This document shows positions 53,702 to 64,000 of a stretch of 64,000 bases of DNA, one piece after another. The stretch is from contig JAMAHW010000060.1 in NCBI GenBank assembly GCA_023627715.1, positions 62,001 through 126,000 of the forward strand. Reading direction: 5' to 3'. The notes under the pieces were generated by a model. The model was not told where the DNA came from, did no database searches, and was given only the letters and a program-made list of their open reading frames with translations. This DNA is from Periconia sp. R9002 (lineage: Eukaryota; Ascomycota; Dothideomycetes; Pleosporales; Periconiaceae). Both the position numbers and the translations under genes were made by a program. Numbering within the stretch: position 1 is the stretch's first letter; the number at the start of each line of letters is the position of its first letter.

Positions 53702-56086
53702 CTACGACACAACGTCACCCTTCTCCGCATCTGAACGCTTGCGGTCATCACCGCCTAGGCTTCCCATGCCGTCGTCGCTAAACTCGAAAAGCGGCGGGGC
53801 AGGCGCAACGTCTTTGCGTAACAGGTTCTTCTGTACGTACCACGGGAGCTTATTTCGGTAGTAGCTGGCGTGCACGCGGTTACCGACGTTGAAGACGGTG
53901 TCAAGTTCCTCGAGGGTGAGGTTCTTGGTTTCGGGAAGCAGAAAATAAGTATAGATCCACCCAAAGAAGTTCCACGCTGCGTACCAGCCAAACGCGCCCT
54001 GCGGACCAAATGCGCGGAGAAGGGGTGGCCAGGTGAGTGAGAGGATAAAATTGAAGCCCCAGCATGTTGCAGTGGCGAAAGACATACCAAAGTCGCGGAC
54101 GTACAATGGGAAGGCTTCGGCCGAGTAGGTAAAAGGGACAGGTCCCTCCCCGGGAGAATAGACAGCCATAAATGTGAAAATGGCTGCTGCTACAGATCCG
54201 AGCTGTCCTTGGCTGGGGATCGTTTCGGGTGCATCGGGTGTGCCAAATTGGGGGTTGGGCACGTTGGGGATCCAGAAAGAGAATCCACACCACAGCAGAC
54301 AGATTCCCATGAGAGGGAAGGTGGTGAGGAGCAGGTTACGTCGTCCAAAGGTGTCGATAGTATATATGGCAGGGATAGCGAAGAGCCAATTGGTGATACC
54401 CGTACCTAGCGAAACCAATAATGCCTCAGATTGGGAGAAGCCTGCTTCACGGAAAATAGATGTGCCTGATCCTGTGTTAGCGGAGATTGCAAGAGCGAAG
54501 AACGGAGAAAGTTTACTGTAGTAGGCGATGACGTTAACGCCACAGAATTGCTGCATGAACATGACGAAGAAGGAACTCTGAGCAGCACGGCGGTTACGTC
54601 GGACGGTGAAGAACTCTTTAAGGATGTTCCTGCCCTCACGCTCGGATTGCTCAACTTCCAAAAGCTTGTACGCATAGTACATGTCACGTGCAGCCTGTAT
54701 CTCATGCTTGCGGAGCCGTTTCAGAGCGATGAATGCTTTGTCGTATTTACCCTTCTCCATGTACCTATCTCTGTCAATAAAATGCTTCCACAAAGAGAGA
54801 AAGAGAGGTAAGAACGCACCACCTAGGGGATTCTGGACAGAAATAGACCTGAACCATTACGACGAGGGGAGGTATCGAAGTGCTAGCTAGCATCCAACGC
54901 CACTGAGAATATTGGCCGAGGAAATCAACGTTTTGAAAAGCAACCGATACAACGAAGCCCAGCATGATACCGAAAGCTGTCCACCTAGTTTCTGGCTCAA
55001 TACAGTCGATAATTGCCGGGGGTTGATAACTCACATCTGCCACATCATAGTGAGCGCGCCACGGATAGTCTTGGGTGCAGACTCAGCGGCATATACAGGC
55101 GTCGTACTGGACTTGGCGCCTACGGCAAAGCCAAGGGCAAAGCGAGCAATAAGCAGGTTATACCAGCTTTAAGCTATTAGTAAGAGCGTTTGCACGATTT
55201 CGGGCGTCTTCTTACCTGTCAGCAGCGCCCATCCAGATACCAGTAACGAAGGAGATGAAGCAGGAGATGAAGATAGTTCCACGGCGTCCAAACAACTTGT
55301 TCAAGGGAGCATTAGTCCAACAACCAATAAGAGCTGAGCAGAGATAGGGCGCGCCGTTTAGCAAACCCATCTGCCACTCGTCTGTGATGCCGAATTCTTG
55401 GAAGTAGAATTCCTAGAAAAGAAAATCAAGTCAGCTTCATGTAATCCTCACAGAGTACCGCTACCTGGTGTATTGAGGGAGTGATAGACCCTTTGAAGAA
55501 ACAAGGGTGGGTGTGAAAGAGGGTCACATGTTTGGTCACGTGACCGGTCACGTGACCATGAACTGTGAAGATATCCAGATATCTTCACAACATCTGGATG
55601 TCCAAATGTCTGGGCAATTCAATACAACAAGATGCAAGGACAAACCTGTGCTCCATTAACCGCCGCTTGATCCGCCCCTTGAACTATAGCGGAGCCAGCG
55701 CAAAGAATAACCAAAAAATAGAGCATGAACGGTTGGCTCCAACGGTGCTCAATTTCGTATCGCAGCAAATTCTTCTCATCTTCGCTCAGCTGGGTAACGT
55801 ATTCGAAGCCGTCCTCTCTTTGTCCCACACGTGCAATGAGAGCCCCTTTTCGGAAAACATCCTGGTGTTCCTGCAGTCCTTTCTCAACCACCCACTTATC
55901 CACATCATCCAAAACCGCTTGCTCAGTCATGCCAGCGAGAGGATTTCGCAACTTGGCGGCAACTGAAGCTTGCCTTGCGCCGCCTGTATTTTCAGTGAAC
56001 TGAGCGCCATTCTTGATATCTTCTTTGCTGTCAGTTGAAGACGGTGAAGTGTTGATGGGGTCGATTTCCGGCTTGTTGGACGCCAT
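53702..56086 (-). CDS. MFS sugar porter
   Basis: There are five exons, 56086-55646, 55412-55216, 55166-55035, 54984-54820 and 54764-53702, giving 665 aa. A soluble N-terminal extension of about 115 aa (rich in charged residues; DVDKWVVEKGLQEHQD) precedes the first helix. Sugar-porter signatures are present: GRRGTIFISCF, ARFALGFAVGAKSSTTPVY, PESPRWYMEKGKYDKAF (made by the splice at 54820/54764), QQFCGVNVIAYYS, DTFGRRNLLLT and PETKNLTLEELDTVFNVG. It should be a proton-coupled sugar importer of the plasma membrane. The N-terminal extension and NGAQEFYFQEFG segment mark a fungal subgroup whose substrate I cannot state. Intron 1 (233 bp) carries strong palindromes. A decayed copy of part of exon 5 sits at 33.8 kb. 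Confidence 0.93.
55448..55610. mobile_element. Palindrome-rich insertion in intron 1 of the sugar porter
   Basis: The intron is 233 bp while the other introns of the gene are 49-55 bp. It begins with the dispersed end motif (cacagagtaccgctacctgg) and contains a perfect 24-bp palindrome at 55534-55557 (two ggtcacgtgacc units). A hairpin with 11-bp arms and a 4-bp loop lies at 55564-55589 (tgtgaagatat ... atatcttcaca). It is probably a small non-autonomous element, tolerated in an intron. Confidence 0.6.
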
Positions 56087-56167
56087 GATGCAGGGACTGA
56101 GAAGTCTGGAAAGATTCGAGCAAAAAGACTGGATCTCCAATCGATGTGAACGGGCATGAAGACTTTG

Positions 56168-56175
56168 TTTATATA
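56168..56175 (-). promoter_or_regulatory. TATA box of the sugar porter gene
   Basis: tatataaa on the minus strand, 82-89 bp before the start codon at 56086. Confidence 0.5.
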
Positions 56176-57693
56176 CTTCGGAATTTCATCATTCCCCAAC
56201 ATACTCCGCATATTCTGTGGGGAACCAACTTGCCCAGATATTTCTCCTCTATTGGCAAATTAGGCCATACGTCGAAGCACAAATCATGAGGATGTGAAAA
56301 CATGTGATGCTTACGGCAAAGGAACATGTTACATCATAGTGGGTCATCTAAGTCTCCGAACGTGCTGGGCGGAGTCATGGCGAATACTTGGCCATAGAGG
56401 AACATGGCGGACAAAGGCGGCATGCCTAGAGCTAAGAGGATGCCATTGTAGCAGGATGCGGAACCAGAAATATTGACAAAAAGACGCCCGATGGTAATGG
56501 GGATCTTCGGTGGAAGTCGCTGTGATTGACTGAACGCGTATCGAAGGATGTGTTCGGCAGTCGGCTTCTTCTGGGCACTTGGCAGCCTTCCAATCACAAC
56601 CATGTATTCCACACTGAATTAGTCTCTAGCACCATCAGTCAACGCATCTCCATGCCTTTCAAAGCTCTAATGACAAAGTGTTAAAGTCTTCTCTGTACTC
56701 AGAGATTTCTAGTCAGAGCTGATATTCACAGTTCCCTTCGTCAAGTCTCACTGACATTCTTGGCAATGGCCGTGCTATTCAACATCTGAGAGCACTGGGA
56801 GCGTCCATACTGATTTAAATCAATCAGCACCTTTTGGATATATCATCTGAGAATATTCTAAATAGTAGGTTTTGAATGCTCAGTTTTGCTGTCCTTACCC
56901 CACATTCAAATCCTTCTCGCTATCTCCTGCCATCGTTGCATATTCCAGCCAAGCAGCTAAACTAGTCTATGGACACCAAAAATCCGTCAGCAGGAATCAG
57001 AGCCCGTACTCACGATTTACCTCATGCTTGACGACAATGCAGCGTCGTCATGAGGCACGAAGGTTTGGAGTCAGTCGGAAATTTGCAATCGGTACAATTC
57101 CAATTATGAGATCTAGGGAACGATGAGAAGAGCCTGGGTCTCTTGAATATGTACGTCCTTTGACTATTTGAATAAAGAAACCTTCGAGCTCATTATTGTA
57201 GAGTATTGGATTTCTCACGACATCGACATAGTGGGATTTCACAATCTCGTCCTCGGGTTAAGACGGGCACGCGGCTCAATCTACATATATGTAGTGCCTC
57301 TACCTGTGAAGAGACTATGTGCTTGATCATAATGATTGCACCAATCAATTGCGAAGAGGAAACACTTTTGATGTCCTCTTTCATATTCAGATGATGCCCC
57401 TAGCGTTTCCCTATGTAGGAGCATTACTACGAGGTAGCCCTTTTGCGTTCCATGTAGAAAAATTGCAAACATCTTATGCAATGATAGTATTCTTAATTTT
57501 CTAATCTATACATGAATTCAGAACTACGAAAATCTTATTCCAAATATAAATACAATGGTCGCAAACGAGTGACGAAAAAATATGGAAAACAAAACAAGGA
57601 AGAACACCTGTCACGCGCATGAGTGCACGATAGCTACCTCGCACTCTTCTATATGCGCAAAGGTACAAGATATTTACTACAAGAGCAAAGAGA
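56176..57693. other. Intergenic region with one unexplained frame
   Basis: Most of the 1.5 kb shows no gene. On the minus strand 56334-56620 an open frame reads VVIGRLPSAQKKPTAEHILR and later ITIGRLFVNISGSA and PPSTFGDLDDPL. It has the look of a real C-terminal exon, but I recognise no family and find no upstream exon. Confidence 0.35.
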
Positions 57694-59467
57694 TCAAGGA
57701 GCCTCGGAGACAAAAGGCACCGATTCTACCTTACACAGCGTGTCCGGTGGGGGCAGCTGACCAGTAGCGAAATATTGCCCAATATAGCCCAGCGTGCAAT
57801 TGGAAACCGCGGCCAGACTGGCAACATGACCTGGAGCATCCTGCACCAAGAGTCCCGAGCCAGGAAAGAGGTTGTGCATTTTCTGCGCGCCGACGAGAGG
57901 TGTCGATGGGTCGTGCGTGTTGGACACGAAGAGGATAGGTGCATTAGTTTGTACATTGAAACTGGTGTCTAGACGCGCTCATGTTAGCTTTTGGGAAGTG
58001 ATTTGGGAGGATATGAAACTCACCATTCAAGGTCTGGCTCGGGGGAGGATAAATCTCCAAGTCCTTCACCGCCAACGCCAGAGGTGCCCACGCGTCGGCA
58101 GTCCACTGGCTATCATTTGTCATTCTTGCCAGATGCGCCGTCCACTTCTCATACGTGTTGACGTACTCCCTATTATTCTTGACCGAGTCGAGACCGGTGA
58201 TAAGCGGTGTAGTTCCGACCATAGTGGGTCCGATCTGAACCAGGAATTGAGCAGCGGTACTGCCGTCCCGACGTTCAAGGTCTGCGAGGATCTTCGCAAG
58301 GACGACCCAGTTTGACAGCGGAGAGTACAAAGCTGCTAGGAAGATGAAGATAAGCTCCTCGTAGCGGATGACGTACGGGTAGGGGACAATGGCGCTGTCG
58401 GAGACGGACACGGGGGATTGTCGCACTGATTCGAGGATGGCTCTTGTTCGCTGGGAGATTTCGTCTGTAGAGTTACGCCAGAGCGGGCACTTAGTCTCAC
58501 CCGCTGCCTGGCAAAACTTGAACAAGTCGTTGACGGTGTCATCGGCGCTGCGCTGATTGCTCGCAAACTTGCCTTGGTAGTATTCTTGGGCATCGGCGAC
58601 GCCATCGAGGACGAATTTGCCGATGCGGGATGGGAAGAGTGATGCAAATGTGGCACCCAGTACTGTACCGTAGCTCACGCCTGAGAAAAAGATTATTGTT
58701 AGTACGTCCCTCCGAAGGGGGTGAATGTCTAGACGACCTACCGTAGTAGTTAAGCTTTGCGTCCTTGGGGTCTTTGCCATTGGCTTGCGCAACCAGGTCC
58801 GTGTAGTGGGCCATGTCCTGTGCGACAGCGGCAGTGCTCGCATATTTCGCATCGGTCTTCTCATTGAATTTTGTGCACCACTTCCCAAAGGCGGTAGCAG
58901 CCTCGAACTGATACCGCAAGCTCCGTTCGCTCTTGCCATCAACAGTCCTAATGAATTGGGGTGAGTAGATCTGCTCGATGGTGCGACTCTTTTCATCATC
59001 ACCAAAGCAGCGTAGGGAAGGTCCGCTGTTATTGACACCTCTTGGATCGAAACCAATGATGTTGTACTGGGGCATGATCTTGGCGAGCATAGGTCCCAGG
59101 TTCAACACCTCGGCTACGCCGGACTCCCCAGGTCCTCCCGGGTTGATCAGGACGTCTTCTGCAGAAGAAGAGTTAATCAGAGCAGCTTGCTTGATGTATG
59201 CGATGGTGGTAGTGCCAGCTGATGAATTGGCATAATCGAGGGGTACGACGAGGCGCATGCAGGTGAAGTCTCCGAAGCAAGGTTGCCATTGGAGCTCTGT
59301 TGACTCTTGAACCTAGTTTTGAGGTTAATATTGAATATACTAAAAGAGAGTACAAGGTGCTGTACCTGATCCCATGATTGGCATGAAGTATTGGTTTGAC
59401 GAGCAGAAAGTGGGCTGCTATTCACAAGACCGAGGATGCCGGTGCAGAGAAAGGGGGTTACCCGCAT
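57694..59467 (-). CDS. Secreted S33-family peptidase, tripeptidyl-aminopeptidase-like
   Basis: There are four exons, 59467-59366, 59312-58742, 58680-58024 and 57968-57694, giving 534 aa. The N-terminal MRVTPFLCTGILGLVNSSPL is a signal peptide. The oxyanion-region motif is NPGGPGESG. The nucleophile elbow YYGVSYGTVLGATFA is assembled by the splice at 58742/58680. The catalytic acid and His lie in the C-terminal TAP-like domain: VSNTHDPSTPLVGAQ and VQDAPGHVASLA. The first start upstream adds only MERAK, which spoils the signal peptide, so the second Met is preferred. The enzyme should remove short peptides from the N-termini of extracellular substrates. Several N-x-S/T sites fit secretion. Confidence 0.93.
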
Positions 59468-61315
59468 TTTGGCCCTTTCCAAATCCCAGTCAGTATTATT
59501 TCAGACAAAAATAAGTTCGATATTACGAAAGAGAAAAAAAGGGGATAGTAGAAGAACTGAGTTTGCTGCCAATACTGTATAAAGAGAACGAAACGCGACG
59601 CTCTATAAGGAGATGTGGGAGTGTCTCTCTTTATACTAACTTTCATCGTTACCACAGGGCAAAAAAGCCCCCAAATACTGTCATGCGTCTAACACTTATC
59701 ATCTGCGTATACACGTAATCTCTCCGTGAAGCAGTAGATGTAGTGCAGGAGGCCGAGCTATTCCGAATTAGGAACAAGCGAGCGATCCAATCAGAGAAGA
59801 ATCGGTTCTGTAACAGGTTTAGCGGAACTATCTTTACAAATGCAGGGGTCTGCCGCGGATACTCGGTGCCTTGTGGAGAGATGCACACTTTAAAAGTCGT
59901 GACAGATTCGTGGGCTGAGCTGCGCAAATCTTGCACTGGGTCTCCGTTTTTACGTGGCTGAGTAAAATGAGCGTCGTCATTGCAAATCTGTATTCAATTA
60001 AGTGCACAGCCGAGGAGGTTGCCATGAGCATGGTTGAACCACGCTGGAAGTTCAAAAGCAAGTCGAATTGGGAGGAACAAAGTGATCTTGCGAAACTATT
60101 AGTGCCTGCGTTGCTTGGATCAGACACATCCGTGCGTCTGCGATACCATTTTGGGTCACTTTCTCCTAACCCGCAGTTCACGTCTGCACGGCGGTAGAGC
60201 GCAAGATTTCTGCAAATACGTCGGAGATTGAGTCAAGTCCCCCTATCACGCTCGTACACATAAAAACCAGCTTGGCACGCTTTCGCACGAGTTCAACTGA
60301 TGGGGGAAGGCCATTGAACACGTGAAGGCGAACGAGTACTGGACGCAAACATTTCGATACGTTAGGGAAATGAACGGAGGCAGAACAGTGGGGGTGCATG
60401 AGAGTTGGGGATTTGCGGATATCACGAGCATGCACAATGGGCGGTGGCGACTGTGAGACAGTGCGATCGTTTATATCCTAGTGTATCCGTCGCAACGCAT
60501 ATCACTCCACTGTGACCATATGTCTCCATCGATGACATTCTAGGCCACCTATTAGTTATTCGTATTTGAATACCAAATTTCGCGTGTGGTCGTGCTTCGG
60601 AGGGTGGGCTTTGTCGATAGGTCGATCCTTAACTTTGCATGTCGTAGAGATGGATCTTGTACCCTTACGCTGAAACTTGTGGCTTTCAACAAATAGCTGG
60701 TAGTCCTGGGTGATATTTTCCCGGGGTTTGGGAGCCACATATTACTGATGGCAGTAGTACCGTATTGGATAGAGAGTAGGTCTCGGTGCTATTGGTTGGA
60801 GAGAATGGGACGTGGACCCTCACCCGATGAGCTCCCCACTCTTTCTAGGTCTAGAAGACTGGGATGTAGTTGTAACCACCGATAGTACAACTTTGCTCCA
60901 TGAATCACTATGTCTCTTCTGAACATTTTCACGTCAACAAAGAAGCAAGGAAAAGCATTATTTAATATTAGTTTCCTTTCGAAGCTTCATCTTCGAAGTG
61001 ATTAGACAATTGAGCTGGTGACCATCACGAGCGTTGCGTGATGTGTTGGGGTAGGGTCATCCCTCCTGAAAGGGCAAGAACTTTAGTGTATTTTTGGAGA
61101 GTGGAGGATAGAGGAGGGGTGATAGAGCGCGATGTGTTGATTTTAGGATGACCATGCAAAACCCCCGGTACGGAAGAAATTGTTATCCAGACGCTTCGTG
61201 GTGTAGCACACTACGACACTGGCCATGCAGTGTAACTAGTTAACTTTACCTGACTTTGTAATGGCAAGATAAGTTTTGGTTTGAGCAGACAGGTGTAGAA
61301 GAGTTCTATTGATCA
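59468..61315. other. 1.85-kb intergenic region
   Basis: No gene is supported. Two overlapping minus frames near 60556-60740 (for example NITQDYQLFVESHKFQRKGT) are suggestive but lack a family or start context. A stretch at 61190-61258 (cgtggtgtagcaca, cagtgtaactagttaactt) resembles the inner part of the MITE-like element. Confidence 0.4.
61190..61258. repeat. Partial MITE-like element
   Basis: Shares cgtggtgtag and tgtaactag...ttaactt with 23150-23220, more diverged than the other copies. Confidence 0.45.
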
Positions 61316-62230
61316 TCATTTGTTTGCTGCACGGACAATCCATAGTGGGTCAAAATGCGATGTGTCTTGTACTCTGCCACCGCGGATCACTGTGCCGTTA
61401 TCATCTGTCACGCGTTCGCCATTTGCATCTCTCGCGCACAGGTCGACAATTTCAATGTTATTCCAGCCGGAGAAATACAAGTAATCTGCCGGTCACACCA
61501 TGTAAGCATATCCAACTAATACGATACTACAGATCGGAGAAAACTTACCGCACACAAGCCGGAGTCTCGCCTCCGTATTGCTTTCAAGCCATATCTTCAC
61601 TGCCTTACTCGGGAAACACCGATTACTGATCGCCAAATGTACTCCTCCGCCATCCTCCATTCTCGACCTCACTCTTTTCAAAATGTCCACGGCATCTACC
61701 AGATAATCCACACTAACCGTGCAAGTAACGCATCGGAATTTCTCCTCTCCAAACAACCCATCCACATCTTTGGTATCACTGTTCAGATCCATGACTTTGA
61801 ACCGCTCCGGAAAGACTTTGAATAGCGGATTCGCGGCCATCTCGAGCCCATTCAGTCCAACGCCAAATACTTTGAGCTCGCCCTTTGCGACCGCTTCTTC
61901 GTGCGTGGAGGCATACCATGAGCGCCAGGACGTGCATATATCCAATACGCTTCCTCGTAAAGGCACGGCGTGTTGGTAGTATGTAGTGAGGCGACCCAGC
62001 GCAGCATCGTCAATGTGCGCGACAAAGCGAGGTTGAGTGTAGAATTCGGTATCGACGCTTTCATCGTAGCGCTGGAAGTCGGATGGCTTATGAGGCCATT
62101 TGGTCCTGAGTGGTTGGTATTCTCGCACGGGATAGGGCGGTGGTGATGCGCTCATGGTGAACAGTCGCTGTGGGTGTAATGAGCGGCGTAGAAATGAGAG
62201 CGATGCCGGTTTGATTTGACGTAGGATCAT
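61316..62230 (-). CDS. SAM-methyltransferase-like protein, probably mitochondrial
   Basis: There are two exons, 62230-61549 and 61485-61316, giving 283 aa from the Met at 62230. This start yields MILRQIKPASLSFLRRSLHP, an Arg/Ser-rich amphipathic leader typical of mitochondrial import. A later Met (62155) would give a cytosolic form. The core reads VPLRGSVLDICTSWRSWY (motif I region with VLDICTS in place of VLDLGCG), GVGLNGLEMAANPLF, FKVMDLNSDTKDV (motif II) and CVTCTVSVDYLVDAVDILKR, as in the small fungal methyltransferase-11-like proteins with DLxSSWxSHxP in motif I. The last exon ends FSGWNNIEIVDLCARDANG and then a stop after AANK. The substrate is unknown. Confidence 0.85.
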
Positions 62231-62489
62231 AAAGATATCTTCGTTGTACTGTGTTGCATGAGAAACAAGGAATTGATTCAACAATCGTGTAACAATTCTC
62301 TTTCTCAGTGATACTGATGTGGGAGAGTGATGATGTCATGTGTCGCAGCGGGTAGACGCGAGTCCCGCTTGTTGTTATCGCGCCATCACGTGCTTCGTTG
62401 AAAACTCATTTGACTTGATGAACTTTCAATTGCGAAAAAGATAATGAATTCAATGCCAATTAGCAGAAACCCTACTGACTCATCTCCCG
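62231..62489. other. Short intergenic region
   Basis: Promoter side of the methyltransferase-like gene. Nothing else is seen. Confidence 0.35.
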
Positions 62490-63105
62490 ATTCAGTGCTT
62501 TGTTGATCGCAACCGTTACTGGTTTCAAAGCTCCCGGCAAGACCCCCTTATGCTCCATCTTTTTGCCGTTATGAAACACTTTGAGGCCACCTCCGGAATC
62601 CGAAAGCTTCATTCGCGTAGCATATAAGCGTATTTCGTTATTTTGAGCTTGTTGTGAGCTGTAAGGTTTTAGCGCCGTCTTGTAACATCGAATAGAGGGA
62701 AAATGTTTAGTAGATACCAGGTCTTATTCGCTTGGGGGGGAGGTGGAAGGAAAGAATTTTGGACGAGGACTGCAAGGAAATAGAGAAACGCACAATTGGC
62801 TTCCCAGAGATTTTTCAATAGCAGCCATCTCATTGCGATCGGCGGCTGGATCGAACAAGCTGAAAACATTGACTCCAGGTTGTTTCTTGAAGCGGGTATC
62901 AAAAATGTGTTCTTCTTCGCGATTTATTTCGGTAATCAGTCACCTTGTAGCGGGTATATTCCCCTTCCCTAGCAAGAAGTCAGGCCTGATTCTGGCCGGA
63001 AAGGCTGGGTCCAATGCCAAACTGGCGAAAGATGTACGTACGTTTCTATTAGTTTCCAAGACATCGTGTTTCAATACTAGTTCTGTGGACGTGAGACTGG
63101 AGGTG
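62490..63105 (-). pseudogene. Unrecognised coding region with stops, possibly decayed
   Basis: The minus strand has two stretches that look coding. The first, about 63065-62750, reads ALDPAFPARIRPDFLLGKGN, IPATR, TGA (62940-62942), then LITEINREEEHIFDTRFKKQ and NVFSLFDPAADRNEMAAIEK in the same frame. The second, about 62690-62493, ends KLSDSGGGLKVFHNGKKMEH and then ALKPVTVAINKALNREMSQ and stop. I cannot join them with convincing splice sites. The internal TGA could again be a Trp codon changed by one base, or lie in a short intron (gtgact donor at 62943). The family is not recognised. Confidence 0.35.
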
Positions 63106-64000
63106 ATGTGAAATAGAAAAGGACAATGAGAGCTACGATTCATCTCACGGACAGCATTTATGAGATCCTATCATTTTCGTTTCTTGGAATAAAAACCGAT
63201 CTGCAATCGACGTCAATCTGCATGTGGTGAGGCCAATAGAAAGCCCGTCGTAAGATCTAGCCAACCACAATACTCCGGAGCGCCACCATCGCTCCACATA
63301 CTTGCACAGATCGCATACTAACCCGTTTCAACCGACAATTTCCCTGTTTTCGAGTATGTTTCAAAAAAGAAAGCTCTCTGGTGGCAATAACGAATAGCTC
63401 TCCATGGTACAGATTAGGGATCCATGCATGGCTGCTCGCATCGCGCATCAGCAAGGATAAATGTTATCGATGGAACACGCGATTGTACCGTAAAAAAGTC
63501 GCCATTTCATTCATACCAACCTCCATGTTACGACAAACGTTATGAGTGAGAGTCGAGCCTAAATGTCCCAAGCTCGGTATCAACCACACGCAGCAAATCC
63601 TTCATCCGCTTCGTCCTCAAAGCCCCTCACTTGATACAGCTCAATCCGACGAAAAATATACAGATTGAGAAAAGGTTCTAGTCGGGTTCCGTTAAGCGTC
63701 CGCTGCCTGGTGTGTCGCACGACTGAGATCATATCTGGGTCCTGGACATGAGTTTCGAACAGACTGAGATTGTGCAGAGACATATAGCCCCGACGAAAAT
63801 GAAGCCACCAGCCCATGTGGCACACTTTCTGTTGAAATAAGAGAGTCATCAGCAGCCATTCTTATTTATACTAATGAGTGCGACATGATCAAAAGAACAA
63901 TGAAAACACAAGCCAAATAAAAAAATAAATATCCCTGGAATCCGGTATTTTATCGTCCTTTAGGAATGTGATGACAACTTTGCGATTGTGTATGACGTTT
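63106..64000. other. Right edge of window, no gene supported
   Basis: A minus frame at 63580-63849 (LHFRRGYMSLHNLSLFETHV) is open but shows no motif. It may be an exon of a gene running out of the window. Confidence 0.3.

Overview
The window is nuclear DNA of a filamentous ascomycete (Pezizomycotina-like). Most genes carry short introns of 48-92 bp with GT(A/G)AGT-type donors and CTAAC-like branch sites. The gene families fit this too: a Zn(II)2Cys6 regulator with a fungal C-terminal region, an HSPA12-like Hsp70 ATPase, a NOX-type S/T-rich membrane protein family, fungal sugar porters and a StrI-like dehydrogenase. I cannot fix the class or species. All exon models were joined by eye, and each multi-exon model given here keeps its reading frame through every splice.

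Left arm, 1-17.2 kb, is ordinary gene space: a broken MFS transporter end, a GNAT acetyltransferase, an Hsp31/DJ-1-like protein, an Hsp70-like ATPase, a single-pass membrane protein, a small STAND-N-terminus-like protein, a Zn2Cys6 transcription factor, a nitroreductase, a kinase-like phosphotransferase truncated by a TGA, and an alpha/beta hydrolase. From 19.6 to 24.0 kb lies a CoA ligase/adenylation - carrier protein - ketosynthase gene that is broken before its acyltransferase domain and carries a MITE-like element in one intron.

Middle, 24-46 kb, is an accessory, repeat-built region. It holds a fragment of translation elongation factor 1-alpha, a perfect A38-T38 run, a zinc-knuckle gene with two introns that are copies of each other, minisatellites, duplicated and inverted degenerate blocks, and decayed fragments of oxalate decarboxylase, a sugar porter and an FAD monooxygenase. 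One large intact gene stands in it: a protein combining a GIY-YIG-like nuclease domain with four CCCH-type cysteine/histidine modules. This is the most interesting gene of the window.

Right arm, 47-64 kb, is again normal gene space, with every confident gene on the minus strand: a Gfo/Idh/MocA oxidoreductase, an MFS transporter, a small secreted protein, a sugar porter (its first intron holds strong palindromes), a secreted S33-type peptidase, a probable mitochondrial methyltransferase-like protein, and a decayed or unrecognised coding region near the end. Sugar and peptide uptake, secreted hydrolysis and small-molecule oxidation suggest a nutrient-scavenging gene set. I see no coherent intact biosynthetic cluster.
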